A DNA stretch of 64,000 bases from Plicaturopsis crispa FD-325 SS-3 (GCA_000827205.1 KN832554.1:2838690-2902689); one strand, 5' to 3'. Positions 22,887-35,322 are shown, numbered from the stretch's first letter. Program-made: numbers and translations. The notes: generated by a model from the sequence alone, not told the origin.

Positions 22887-24549
22887 ATGCACCCATGCCT
22901 GAATGTTCTTGACATTGTTCTCCTCATTTTCACCGAGATTGCACAAGGGGACCTGAGCCTGAGAACCGTTTCGCGTCGGACCCTGGCACGCCTAGCGAGG
23001 ACATGTCGTGCCTTTCAAGCAGTGGCGCTAGACCTGCTCTGGAAAGAGCAGACGAGCATGCTGCCTCTACTCAGATGCATCGCCCCGGACATATGGGAGG
23101 AGGACGTGCTGCCGTCAGGACGAGTGCACCTGGTACGAGGCCCCCGCTTTCGACCGTCTGTCACGCTCAGTGCTAAAATATGCGTCGAAACAGACATTGA
23201 ATAGGCCCATACTCCCGCACGAGTGGCAGAGATGTCGGTCGTACGGGGCCCGCATCAAAGAGCTTTCGATTATCGAGCTAGACTACTCCATGGAGTCCCC
23301 CGAGCTTTCTCTCACTATGATTATGGCTGCTGGGGCAAACAGCATTTTACCGAATCTACGCACCCTCTATTGGGTATGGGACGAGCAAGTCCTGCTCCCT
23401 GTCCGCCTGGAGCCACGACTTCGATGCTTTTCTCTCACCTTTCGCTCCGAGTCACCCACTATCGTCGAAAAATCGCTTGTACTATCTCTTCCGTTGGAGT
23501 GCCCGAATGTCGAGGACCTAACTCTGCGCTATCATGCTAACATCGACGGATCTTTCGCCACTACCCTTGCCTGTGGATGGGTCCGCCTTCAAACCCTTGA
23601 GTTATGCGAGATAAACAGTCGTGATCTACTACGTTTATCCCGACAACTTCCGGTTCTGCGCGAGCTAGAGTTTACATGGGACGAGGCAGTCGTTTCGGAT
23701 TATCGACTTGGTGAAATGCCGCGCAGCCTGGGCTTTCCGCAGCTCCGCATACTTCACTGTATGCACTACGAGGACGACTACCTTCAAACCAAGGCCCTGG
23801 AAATAGGCACTGCCTTCCTGCGTAAACTGGATGCCCCCGAACTGAACGACGTCCGATTCACCGTCTCCTGGAATGCCAGCTCCCAGACCCTATCCCATTC
23901 GCTTTTCACAGTTCTCGGAAATTTGAACCATTCTTCTCTCGTCTCCATAATCATGGAAGTGGACTCTGCTAACGTGGACTTCAGCATGGGTGTCGTTCGC
24001 GATCTGGACAACGCTCTACGTGGCAAAACAATGCAGCCTATGCTCTCCTGTCGGCATCTGACGAGATTCCACTGGGATTGCGTGGATGGTTTCGACCTGG
24101 ATGACGGAGACTTAGTGATGATAGCCACATCTTGGCCGTCTTTAGAGCATTTGCACCTCTCGTCCGGCTGCAGATGGTCCTTACCTTCGCGGGTCACACT
24201 GCAGGGTCTTCTTAAGCTGTTGCAGCTGTGTCCCAACCTCAAGTCGGCAGATCTCATGATAAATGCAACGGAAGCCGACGCATCGAAATTCCCTACCGCT
24301 CAAATTATCCCTCACAACGCGCTCGCAAGTATGGATCTAGGCTATTCGCCAATTGCAGATGCGGAGGCGGTAGCTACCATTCTGTCGCGCGTTGCTCCAT
24401 GTCTTCTTCGAGTCCGCTCATGGTATAATTGGATGCCACTCGAGTTCGACTTCCCGTCAGAGGATGAGGAAGCGGAATATCTACAGCGGTGGGCCGACGT
24501 AGAAAGTATTCTGAAAAGTGCTTCCAGGGAACGCGCGGGAGACATTTGA
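22887..24549 (+). CDS. F-box-like / leucine-rich protein, paralogue 5 (group A)
   Basis: Two exons (22887-23132 and 23194-24549; 61-bp intron) encode about 533 aa. Exon 1 starts MHPCLNVLDIVLLIFTEIAQ and shows LARLARTCRAFQAVALDLLW and TSMLPLLRCIAPDIW. Exon 2 starts TLNRPILPHEWQRCRSYGAR and contains ESPELSLTMIMAAG, a VRLEPRL block, DGFDLDDGDLVMIATSWPSL, SRVTLQGLLKLLQLCPNL and LGYSPIADAEAVATILSRV. The gene groups with paralogues 1 and 6. It is complete, without internal stops. A likely SCF substrate receptor by family. Confidence 0.8.
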
Positions 24550-25012
24550 TTTGGAATGAGCGAGAGGACGGGTTTGCGGCGGTACTTAAGGCGTAGCGCG
24601 CGCTACCGCACGTCGATGAATGATTTACTTTCACTCTTTCGACTGGCAGGCGCGTGTAGAGTACAGTGTCATGATTTCTCTCTATTAGCACACAATGAGA
24701 TGATACCTCATTCAGCAAACAGTGTTGATTGACAGAAGCAGATGGTCTTGTGCGCCAGAGTCCGCGCTTTGGGTCGATGACTATTCGCAACCCATTGAGG
24801 CCGATCCCCCTCGGTTGAAGCGGACACAGATGTGACGCGACTCGAGGCCGGGCTATATTAGTGGTCCAGTGGATATATGCCAGATATTAAACGAGACCCA
24901 ATGTCCTAGTCGCACGCAGTCAGACAGAAATCGAAGAAATGGCTGCCGGGCTCTCTCACCAAAGTCCTATATATGTGATGAGATCTCTATGCAGTGTCGT
25001 CTGTTACCTCAG
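24550..25012. other. Convergent spacer between F-box 5 and the GT61 gene
   Basis: 463 bp with no recognisable gene or repeat. Confidence 0.4.
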
Positions 25013-26745
25013 TCATCAGCCTCGTCTGATAGACTCAGCCGCGCGTGACAGAGCCGCGCAACAACTGCGCCGTCTATGGGGATTGCATTCCCCTGGAACC
25101 CCTCCGGGTAAAGCACATCGGGCGTCTGCGGGCTCGTGAATGGCCTAGTAGAACGTTAGCGTCTTTGGGGCATTACACGTTGCATATGCACGTACTTGTC
25201 ATCCCAGAATCCGTAGTGAACCATCCCGAGGGCCCGTGTAGTATATTCATAGTCATGCGCAAAGCCTCCAGGGAAGAAGAACTCCATGACAGTGGCCCTG
25301 GGCGATGGTTTCATCCAGACGAGCGAGGTGAGACCATTTCCGTGAACACCCATCATAATCTGCATATATGTTTAGCGCGCCTCCCGAACAAAACGGGGAG
25401 TGCATGCACGTACCGTCGTGCGTGCCGCGAGGTGCAGTTGCTCGCTGCGGCTCAAATTCTCCATGCTCACAATATTCACCTCGTACCCGTACATGTCACG
25501 CAGTCGGTACAGCTCTTCCACGAGCTTGTCGTGGTCCTCCGGCCTGAGCATGCGGCGACCCCATCCCTGGCGGGAGATATACGTGATCACAGGCGCGTCG
25601 GTGCGTACTTCCTCTATGCCAGCAAACTTGATGACATTGCGCCTCACGGAACTCCACCAATTGGCACTGCCCGGGAGCGCGAATGGCTCGGATGCCGTAC
25701 GCTGAGACCGATGGAAATTGAACCCAAGCATGGCGGCGGACCGGTCGGCAAGCACGACGCGGTCGAAGACGAGTGGACGTCCCAGGGCAATGCGATCGTG
25801 CCAGTCGTCGGCGAATTCCAAGGTGATAGACGGGAAGGCGCTGCGCAGGACGAGCTGATTCATGGATGCATAGTCACGCCAATGATCTGCGTCGGCGTGC
25901 GCGAATAGCATGCGCCGGGGAGCGGGCAATGATGTGCTTCCGTTGGCCATAATAGACGGGTCGAGAGACGAATACGTCCGCCAAAACCCGAAGAACAGTT
26001 CTGCAGACCAATGGTAGTAATGTTGTATGCTATGCTATCTGTCAATACAGTGGCTGACATTTCCAAGAAAACGGCGTACAATTGGGGAGGGTCATTTGCA
26101 AACCACTGCAATTCGTAGTTCATGAGATATCATGCCGCACATGAAAAATATCTGCAACAATACGCACCGTAACACCATCGACTATGTCCGCGTCCTTTCC
26201 AACAAGAGCAGCAGCTTCCTGCGTGCTGATGATACGCATTTCCCGGTCGGAGGGCAGCCGTGCGGCTTCCGCCTCTGCGCCATTTTCAATCCGGTGTGCT
26301 TTGGATATCATGCGTTCACGGTCTGGGACTTTCTCGGGCTCGTCTGTAACAATGAAAAGTGTGCCATTGACTGCATATAACCTGTCTATTACGGTCCATC
26401 CTGTTCAGAGGGAGGAATAGAGATGAGAAGGTGAGTCCTTGTTAGCCGCCGGTCAGAGCATTGCACTTGCTCACCAGGAGCATGGGCGACGATCTCTGTA
26501 CGGGGGATCTGGCCCTTCCCCCAGGATAGTATGCTCCGTTCACCCTGGCTTATTTCGTTTTCCAGTGCTTGTGCGAAACCATCTCGATTTCGCGACGCCG
26601 ACGGAGTGAATGCGCTGTCTAGGGCGGTAGGGGCCGTGCGGCGACTTAGACTGAAATCAAAGTTGGACTTTGAGAGCGTCAAGAGGGATACCAAGAGGAA
26701 TACGAGGATGCAGATTTCTCGTTGTGTGGGCGCCGCCGTGCCCAT
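25013..26745 (-). CDS. Glycosyltransferase family 61 (EOGT/XylT-like) type II membrane protein
   Basis: A gene of about six exons on the minus strand, from MGTAAPTQREICILVFLLVS (26745) to LSLSDEADD (stop at 25013). A single N-terminal membrane anchor (about residues 10-25) is followed by a stem and the catalytic region. Family-61 signs are HYYHWSAELFFGFWRTY near 26000, the central block HADADHWRDYASMNQLVLRS, APVITYISRQGWGRRML, and the diagnostic MMGVHGNGLTSLVWMKPS with RATVMEFFFPGGFAHDYEYT near 25300. The last exon continues LYPEGFQGNAIPIDG. GT61 enzymes sit in the Golgi or ER and move pentose or GlcNAc units to proteins or polysaccharides. The acceptor cannot be inferred. A very short exon (WFANDPPQL, near 26085-26110) is needed to keep the frame. 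Confidence 0.8.
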
Positions 26746-26900
26746 CGAGGTATAAGGAAAGTCAAGGCGGAGTAAGAGTGTGCTGGAGTCTGTGGCCTGT
26801 CTGTGGCGGCGCGGCGGCGCGATGCACAAAGAATTTTATAGATGCCGAAAAAAGTGCATTTTATGCCTTCAGTTCTCCGGCGACGCACTCGATAACCACG

Positions 26901-28627
26901 ATGAGCGGGTCGCAATCCTCGCCTGTTGTCTCAGCGACTGTCCTAGGAAAGCGCAAGGCTGAAAGCTTTGTCTTGCATCTCTCGTCTGCGTCGTCTTACG
27001 CGCCATCCGACTCTGAACTCGAACTCGACCGGCCTGCAAACGCAAAAGCTGGTCCTTCGCATGCACCAATACTTGTCAACGGCAATTTAATACCGCATAC
27101 GTCGAGGCGTTATAAATGCACTCATCAGGGATGCGATAAAGCGTATACAAAGCCGTCGAGGCTAGAAGAACATGAGCGGTCGCATACCGGCCAAGTGAGT
27201 GAATGTCAGCGAACCACCAGTTCTGTTTTATTCACAGAGTCGCAGCGTCCCTATGTGTGCAATAAATGCAACAAATCGTATCTCCGGGAGACCCATCTTC
27301 AAGCCCATGCACGCAGTCACCTCCCCGAATCCGCCAGACCGTTTCAATGCTCCGAAGTAGGCTGCGCGAAGCGATTTTGGACATCCCAACATCTTCGGGT
27401 GCATGAAAATTGGCACAAGGGTGAAAAGCCCTTCCAGGTAAGCAAATGATTTGCATCCCAGACAACATCCTTGACCCAAGAGCATCTTTCAGTGTCCCGA
27501 GCCTGGCTGCGAAGAGGCCTTTTCGAAACACCACCAGTTGCGCTCGCATGCGTGTACAGTCCATGCACCTCCCGGGACTAAGCCCTTTCAGTGCGAACAC
27601 GAAGGCTGCACGAAATCATTCGCTACGAGCCAGAAACTACGCACGCATACGAAAGTCCACGACGGTAAAGATATTTGGCAAACTGTTCTAACAATGATGA
27701 TCCGAACACCGTTTCTATGTCAGACAAACGATACACATGCGTCCACGCGGCATGTCTTGAAAAGTCGGGCGACCTTCCTAGTTTCTACCCGACTTGGACG
27801 GCATTGCAGCACCACATGCGCACGGTGCACCCGCCGACGTGCCCCCATCCTTCGTGTCGCGGTAAGATTTTCACAACCCAGCGCGGTATGCGTGCACACC
27901 AGAAGCTGCACGAGCAACGCGATGCGGAGGAAGAAATAGACGAGGCTGTAGCCGGCTCTGACGCTGACGATGATGCAGAGGCCGAGCAGCGCCCAAGGAA
28001 GAAGAGGCGTGGCGGAGAGATTGGCAGAGATTGGCGCTGTGAGGAAGAGGGATGCGGGAAAGATTTCAAATCTGTTCGTATCTGCTCACTAGCTGTCTGG
28101 TAACCTGCGGTGCTGACGTCTGACGCCAGAAACAAGCCTTGACGACGCACCATAACATCACACATCTTGGGCGACGCGACTTTGTGTGCCCGCACACGGA
28201 CTGTGGCCGTGCCTTTGGATACAACAAGCTTCTCCAAAGGCATCTCGCCAAAGCGCATAGTCCCAAGACGTCATCATCTAGCTCGGAGAACGACTCAGCA
28301 AGTACCGACGTCGAGGACGATGTCGACACCCCAAGGAAGAAAAAGACCGAGGGCCCCCTCCTAAGTATTGATATCGACGACATCACTGGTGCCGCATATG
28401 CTACGCGTGCCGCGTCTGGCAAGGCGCTCCACTGTCCGTTCCCAAATCTTCACGAATTCGGGGAGGAATATCCATCCATGTCCGCGGGCCCACCCTGCGA
28501 GTACGCGTTTACTCGCGCGTACGATCTGCGGCGGCACTTAAGGGCGGAGCATGACGTTGAAGTAGAGAAGGAGGCAGTCGATGCATGGGTCGGGGAGGCG
28601 AAGGCGGCGGCTGCCAGAAAATCTTGA
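26901..28627 (+). CDS. Transcription factor IIIA-like protein with ten C2H2 zinc fingers
   Basis: Starts MSGSQSSPVVSATVLGKRKA at 26901 and ends AAAARKS at 28627, with four or five short introns. Nine C2H2 fingers follow each other: YKCTHQGCDKAYTK, YVCNKCNKSYLRETH, FQCSEVGCAKRFWT, FQCPEPGCEEAFSK, FQCEHEGCTKSFAT, YTCVHAACLEKSGD, TCPHPSCRGKIFTT, WRCEEEGCGKDFKS and FVCPHTDCGRAFGY. After a linker of about 55 residues rich in serine and acidic residues comes a tenth, expanded finger (LHCPFPNLHEF...CEYAFTRAYDLRRHLRAEH). Nine fingers, a spacer and a separate tenth finger are the known organisation of Schizosaccharomyces pombe TFIIIA (Sfc2). TFIIIA binds the 5S rRNA gene control region and 5S RNA. A lysine/arginine cluster (RPRKKRRGG) between fingers 7 and 8 may be a nuclear signal. 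Confidence 0.85.
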
Positions 28628-28810
28628 TAGACCATTGTGAGAGGTTCCAGTCAATCCATACAATTTCGCCGCTGCATTTTTTCCGATAATAGGCTCCCAC
28701 ATAAGGCACCGTGAATCAATAAGATGACATTGTATTAACCGAACGAGGTTTTATTGAGTAGTTACTGTTGAGTTGTTGGCTGACAGTTTTGATTCAGACC
28801 AAGCACATAG

Positions 28811-28820
28811 GTATATATAC
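28811..28820 (+). promoter_or_regulatory. TATA box
   Basis: gtatatatac, about 67 bp before the ATG at 28887; likely core promoter of the following gene. Confidence 0.5.
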
Positions 28821-28886
28821 CCAGTCGACGGCGCCAAGCTTACAAGACGTCCTCTCGACAATCGCTCTTTGTAAACATCCTTCGAT

Positions 28887-30288
28887 ATGCAGCTCCTCGG
28901 GTCCCTCATAAGGGCATCGGGCACAATCACCAACTTTCTCCCTTGGAGCTCCAGGGCGGACGACGCTCGTAACCTCTCGGCTGGAAAAGAAGATACGGAC
29001 TCTACGACGAAATCATCAAATGCGTTATCGCTCGCTCCTTCGGATAATGCAACCGCATATACAGACGAGGATTTCGACGCCTACTTCCGGAAAACCGAAA
29101 ACAACGGAGCATCAACTGGCAATTCTGAAAAACCCGCCCGCCCACGGTGCACTACGGCGAAAGCGAATATTGTCGTCGGTTATCACCATGTGCGTCGCTG
29201 TTTACCATTTACTCGACGGCGGGCTGCCTATCTCACACTCCTTCACGCTTAGATTATTGTTCGTCCTGTCACCGTAATCACTGCTGCGGTGGTCACACCG
29301 TCCGTAGCCACCAACCCCCGCACTCGCTGTGTCTCAAGGAAGTTTACCCTGAAAATTAAGACGCCCACTATGGAAACAGTCATCGAAGAACCCACTGCTC
29401 CCGTGGAACTTCCCCCTGCGAAATGCACAGAGTCAACACTTGCCTCAACAACCGATACGCCAGTTGATCTTGCCATGGACGCGAAGGCTGCCCTTCTGGA
29501 TCGTAGCGTTACCAGTGCCTTCTTCGATACCGAACGCCCAACAACGAACCGTAACGTCGAACGCAGCCTTCCATCCAAACTTGCGGGTTCCTCTGACTTC
29601 AATGCCCAAGAGACACATCGTACTTCTACGTATCCCCTCCTCTCCGAATATGATGTTTTGCAGAAAGCCTTCGAAGACCGGTGCTCCATTCTCCGTACCC
29701 AAATTCTCGCGCACTCGTCTGCCGTCACAATTCAGCAAGCCTCGACCGCGAGCTCGGCCATCCCTACCCTCAGACCCATCACGCACCCAATCGACGAAGA
29801 GAACCGGGGCCACATTGGTGCAAGCCTTAACCGGAACGCGCCACCTTTCGTGCCTGTATTGGCTAAATCCATTTCTGCGCCATGCTTCATACCCTCCAAA
29901 CAGGTCATGTCGAGTCTTTCGACCTCACCCACCACGGCTAAGATGCCTCGTTCGTTGTCTATCTCTCTATTCTCTCAATATCTCTTCTGACCAGTCAAAT
30001 GATCGTCTAGGTGATCCATTCACTAATGCGAGCAATACCGGCTGGTTTGTTCCCGCGCAAGAAATCAAGACGACACCGGTGAAAATCACCGCGCCGCCCC
30101 AGCGTCAATCGCGCAGAAGAGTGAGCAAGGTGCCCATGCCGTCCGATGGGAATGGTCCGACGAGCACCACGGTGCAGCCGACAATCGACCTGTCATTACG
30201 CCAATACACGTCTCAAACGAACTCTGGGTCAAGCACCTTGAATGGAAGTGCTCGACCTTTCATCCCCAAGTTGAGCATTCGCGGATAA
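28887..30288 (+). CDS. Hypothetical protein, 415 aa, serine/threonine/proline-rich
   Basis: Three exons (28887-29189, 29253-29903, 29995-30288) join in phase to 415 codons, from MQLLGSLIRASGTITNFLPW to FIPKLSIRG. I recognise no domain. A hydrophobic first 20 residues might act as a membrane or signal segment. The middle is low-complexity (ETVIEEPTAPVELPPAK and similar) with two possible short helices (LSEYDVLQKAFEDRCSILR). It repeats a motif near the end of exons 2 and 3: NAPPFVPVLAKSIS and SARPFIPKLSIRG. Open exons, clean GT-AG sites and a TATA box argue for a real gene, probably lineage-specific and disordered. Confidence 0.6.
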
Positions 30289-30585
30289 GCCCAAGGTAGT
30301 GCCTGGCTGTGTCTGCACTTGTCTCGGCCATTAGTAGTTCGCGACACTGCCAATGTTCAGCTCAATGAAGAAGTTGTGGTTTCGTCAAATTTAAATTCGC
30401 ATGTGCACAACATTTGGTGCTTTGCGTCCTCTCTCCGACACCGCTCATTGCTCGAGTCAACTTCGACACTCTATCATACATGCGTAAGCTGTTAAGTAAG
30501 TATTGATATATTCAAAACTCTAAGGAAATATTATAACGTGCGCACCTGTAAGCCTGGCTGTTTATCACCATTGATCTCGCAGGCC
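30289..30585. other. Convergent spacer
   Basis: 297 bp between the convergent ends of the hypothetical gene and F-box 6; nothing recognised. Confidence 0.4.
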
Positions 30586-32244
30586 TCAGGCCCAGCGAGA
30601 ACGCAGGGGCCGACCTTCCGCGGTCCTGTTCCCTTGTTGTTTTAGCAGAAGCTGCTCTACTTCACCCCACCGCGCCTGATATCGCTCTGCTTCGTCCTCC
30701 GCGTCGTCGTCGAACGCAACCCGCACCCACGTATCCCATGAAGAGATGTCAGAAAGACGTGGAAGTACGCACGACAGAACGGAGGCTACCGCCACCGCAT
30801 CCGTAATCGGTGAATTTCCGAGCGTGATACTTTCGAGCCTCGTGTTGGGTGTGATTTGGCCCGTAGAGACCTCGACTTCCGTCGCATTGACCACGATGCC
30901 CAACTGCTTCAAGTGGGGGCAGAGCTGCAAAATATTTACAAGTCCCTGGAGCGTGATCCGTGACGGGATCGACCACCCACATACGCAAGAGAGAGTCAGC
31001 GATTGTAGAGACGGCCACGATGACGCCAACGTCGCCAAGCCTCCGTCATCGAGGTCGAAGCCGTCCAAACAATCCCAGTGAAATGTCGTGAGATCGCGAC
31101 AAGAGAATATAGGCTGCATAGTCCTGAGACATATGGCATGGTCCGGGTTACGGATGACATCGTTAAGGTCCAAGTCGCAGCAATCCATTTCAACGATTAC
31201 TGCGGTAGCGGAAGAATGATTCAACTCTCCCACAGAGGTGAGGACGGATCGCGACAGCGATTCGGAGCTCGCGTTCCAGGAGATGGTGAATCGAATGTCG
31301 TTCAGTTCTGGCGCGTCCAGAGTGCGAATGAATGTGTCGACAATGGCGAGGGCATGGGCCTCCTGGTGGTCAGTCTCGCAGATCGTACTCATCAGCGCGC
31401 GGAGCTGAGGAAATTGCAGATAGCCCGGTTGTGCTCCATGCAGATATTCCAGGACCGTATCCTCGTTCCATATGAACTGCAGCTGGCGCAGGCTGTTGAG
31501 TCGACAAGATATATGCAGCAGATCACGGATGTCTATCGCGCCAAACCGGAGAGTTTCAAGATGAGCCCATCCACAAGCGAGCTTGGTAGCGAAGGGGCCA
31601 ATCCTAGGGCCATGTGACAGCGTCAATTCTTGGACCTTCGGGCATTCCGACGGCAGGGAACCTAAGATCGACTGCGCCATGAAAGTCGGTGGCTGGATAC
31701 CCAAGCTAAGACTTAGATCACGAAGTCGCGCCCCTAGACGGCAAAGGGGGAATACTCCGTCACTGCATGGCCAGGAAAGCGTATGTAGATTGGGTAAGAG
31801 GCCATCTGCCCCAGCAGAGCTCATCATGGCGAGGGATAGCTCGGGTGACATGGAATAGTCTAAACCCGCCATCTTCAGGATTTTGATGCGGCTCCCGTAC
31901 CACCGACATCGTTGCCAGTCGGCAGGATATATCGGCCTTTTCAACGTCTATTTAGCGCATTGATGTTAACGGATATGACATTCGATTAATAGTGTTCATA
32001 CCAGGTGGACTCGCCCCATAGACCGCCTTTCCTCGTCCCATAGGTCCGGAGCCATGCATCTAAGCAGGGGCAGCATGCCCCTCTGCTCTTCCCAGAGCAG
32101 ATCTAAGGCAACTTCATGGAAAGCGCGGCACGTCCTCGCTAATCGCGCCAAGTCCCTACGGGAAGACTTGAAAATACGAGGCTCGTTTGCAATTTCGGTG
32201 AAAATGAGGACAATGAGGTCCAAAGTTTGCAAGCACTGGTGCAT
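30586..32244 (-). CDS. F-box-like / leucine-rich protein, paralogue 6 (group A)
   Basis: Two exons on the minus strand (32244-32002 and 31947-30586; 54-bp intron) encode about 534 aa. Exon 1 starts MHQCLQTLDLIVLIFTEIAN and has LARLARTCRAFHEVALDLLW and RGMLPLLRCMAPDLW. Exon 2 starts TLKRPIYPADWQRCRWYGSR and carries MSPELSLAMMSSAGADGLLP, DGFDLDDGGLATLASSWPSL, SRITLQGLVNILQLCPHLKQ and LGNSPITDAVAVASVLSCVL. It is closest to paralogues 1 and 5. Its C-terminal tail (LLLKQQGNRTAEGRP) is longer than in the others. It ends the F-box array of this window. Confidence 0.8.
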
Positions 32245-32802
32245 ATTGTTAACCCTCGAAATCAGTTAGAAGGCGACGAGCATGACTGTGGCAATAGAAT
32301 GGGGAAGCGTACTTGGAGTTGCGGTACAAGTTGGATCCAGTAGCGCTATACGTGGCTGTATAATATTCAGGAATTAGTAGGTAAGGAAACGTTCAAGCAG
32401 CCACTTGCTATGTATCTGATCTGTCCTGGACTTGACAAGTTGTCTGTGATATCGATCTTAGTGGATGTCGGACTTTAACCGACACTTTTCGTGCTGAATC
32501 ACCAGTGAGAGATGTAGATGTAGATATAGATGTCGATGATGGGTTGCAATTGGGCGTTGACAAGGATGGCGGGAGCCTGAGCAGGGTGGCTGTAGTACTG
32601 GCGATATCGGGCGACGGTGCAGCCCCGTAGTAGTTATCAAAAGGCGAATAGATGCGAGTAGATCGGTCAAAGTGAAATCTACATGATGCATGTGGGAGTA
32701 GCTACATTTTCAGTTCATTGCCGGACATCTATAAAACTTCCAGTACGCATTCCAGTGAGGGTAAAATCAAGAGTCATGGTAGGACATTACCGGTGCGTTG
32801 CG
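32245..32802. other. Intergenic region with a short GATGTA tandem repeat
   Basis: 558 bp without a recognisable gene. Around 32508-32545 it holds a short degenerate hexamer array (gatgtagatgtagatataga). Confidence 0.45.
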
Positions 32803-34652
32803 TTAGGCTGTAGCAACGGAGGCGCCATTTTTGGATACTTTTTCGTCTTGTGGCCACGTCCTCTCTGGTAGCCACTGCACGAGCAGGAGGGACACGAGCG
32901 CGACAAGAGCAAGGATTGCGTAAACCGCGTAGCCACCCAATATGTTCCGCTCGACGGAGACGGCAAAGAGGGATGTGGCGGACGCAGGGCCCACCGCTCG
33001 GATGATCGAGGCAGTGGTCTGTGCGAGGCCGTTAGTGGCACCCAAAGAGCGCTTGTTAGGCGCCGCAGTGGTTATGAACAGGAAGACACATCCTTGACAT
33101 GAGAGTTAGCTGGACATTCTTGTTTCAGTGACTTGCGTGTACTCACCAAAGGCCATGTCCATTACCACGGATGCCATCAGCTGGAGTATCACGACTGTCC
33201 ATACCATCGGAGATAGTCCTTGACGCTTTGCAAGCTGGCTTATCACCGGGAAGAGCCCGAAAATTATCAAGAAACTAGACATGCCCGCGGTAAAGAGTCG
33301 CCTTCCGCCGACACGGTTGACAATTTTGGCGAAGAAGAATCCCTGGAAGAGACCGTTCATGATCCCAAACCCACTCATGCACAGACCTATGGCGGTTGGA
33401 CTGAGTCCGAGGCCGCCAAATTCAATGGCGGTAGAGTAGAACAGCGGAAGTAGAGCCTGGAATGCGATGTCGAGGAGCGCAAGCGCGACATAGTTCGCAA
33501 TGGAGATGATGACCCGAAAGACTAAGAGACCACGTAATGGGACAGGTTGCTCATTGCGGAGATCGATCTCAGCCTGCAGCGTCCGGTCGGTCTCCGTTGG
33601 GGACGGCGCCAGAGTGCGTTCCAGGTCAACGACGGATGGCTTAGATCTGGTTATTGTCTAAAATACAAGGTCAAAGTTATGTTCCACGTCGCACTGGGGT
33701 AAAGCTGACCTCTTTCAAAAAGATGGCAGAGACAAGGAGGGAGAAGGCCGTGAATGCAGCAGCGGCTCCACACGGCAAGAAGTAAGGATATGCCTTCCAG
33801 AATGGTGAGGCGAAGAGCACCGGGAAATGTTCGTACGGTCGAGATAGTACGCCACCCATGAGAGGCCTATACGCGCCCTAAGGCATTGGTACCGTGCTTT
33901 ATTCGTGGAATGGAAGGAGACGTACCCGATAGAAACACCCAAACTCCACGTTACCGGTAGCCAGCCGAATGCTTCGGCCATGTTCGTTGAGTCCGTTATT
34001 TCACCCATCATACTCTTCATGACGCCTGTGTTTCCATTGAGAAATCCGGCCAAGCAGCGACTGCGATGCAAGGTCAGTTGTAGTTTGATCCCCATGTACA
34101 GCGGTATAGAACAGACCTGACAACGAGTTGGACGAAAGTACGCGAAAGACCGAAAAAGAGCATAGATATGCAAAGGCCAAACATGCCAGTAAGGAGGATA
34201 GGCTTCCGTCCCAGATGGTCGGAGGCACGGCTCCAAGTGAAGATCGTCAGCGCCTCCGCAACGAAAAACACGGATTCCTGCGCCTCATTGTGAGTGTGGA
34301 ATCACACCTGTATCGCATGGACTCACAATTATCCCAGCATAATAGCCTACTGCTTTTGGGTCGCCGCCGGTGATAGGCAGGTCGGCGACAAGCTGGTTTA
34401 TGAAAGGGTATATGCACTGCGACGTTATGGGTTCCGCTAATTGGACCTGCGAGCAGTTGGCGTAAGCGCGTGGACTGTACGTATCACATAAAGTATACGG
34501 ACCAGTAGAAGGATACCGATCTGCAGCTTGGGTAACGGTGTCCGAGCTGGCTTCGTTATCTTGTGCTCTAGCAGAGTCGTATGCTCGTCGGGCTGCACCT
34601 CGGGGCCGATGTTGGCCGATGTTTCTGCTGAATTTTCTGGGAGCGCAGCCAT
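32803..34652 (-). CDS. MFS transporter, DHA1 drug:H+ antiporter-like
   Basis: A multi-exon gene on the minus strand from MAALPENSAETSANIGPEVQ (34652) to NGASVATA (stop at 32803). Segments in order are LPKLQIGILLL, QLAEPITSQCIYPFINQLV, ESVFFVAEALTIFTWSRASD with HLGRKPILL (the MFS motif A position), FGLSRTF, GFLNGNTGVMKSMMGEITDS, SLGVSIGPLMGGVLSRP (motif C-like), FLPCGAAAAFTAFSLLVSA, a central loop TLAPSPTETDRTLQAEIDLR, and six further membrane spans that end LALVALVSLLLVQWLPERTW. Twelve spans and motif positions fit the DHA1/TetA-like group often labelled ZIFL1-like in fungi. It probably exports small organic compounds. No broken segment is apparent. Confidence 0.82.
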
Positions 34653-35322
34653 CGTTCGCCCACCAGCAGGTTATTCAGACCCAACGAGAGTGGGGGGAAG
34701 AAAAAGGGTAGAAGAACAGCCTCATAAAGGGTAGACCCTGCAATGGACGCGTAAAGGAAGAAGATATCTAGTCATACCGAACAGGGGAACCGATCTATAT
34801 CGAAACTTACTCCTAGCTTTCATCCATATCACTCGCATCTCCATCCTTGACTCGACTTGTCTACAGCTGCTCCTTCAGGATGCCTTATGGACTTGATATC
34901 TTCGTCTTCCGGTATGGTGGGCCGCTAGGTTTTTTGTCAATGATAACCAACGCTGATCACCATGCAGGCTCCTAAAACCAGCCTCTCGTATCGTGTTGCA
35001 GCTCGATGAAATAACAAACATAAAGATAAAAAGAAATAAGAGACCCGAGACATCCGAAACCCGACACCGAGACCCACTGCAACACGATAGAGAGGCTGGC
35101 AAAACACATTTCGGAAGCGAGCAAGCGGACGACCTCGACGCGGCACAACGCGGCGGTCACCGCAGGTGGCGCGCGGTGGCGCGACAACACCGCTCGTCTT
35201 TTATCTCGTGTACGCCATGAACGGAAGCAGGAGCATCTCAGAATGTCTGTCGCGCGTTTTCTGGCGCCTTCGAGCATGCCATGAATTCCAAGGGATTTTT
35301 CCTTGTTTCTAATGAGTCCCAG

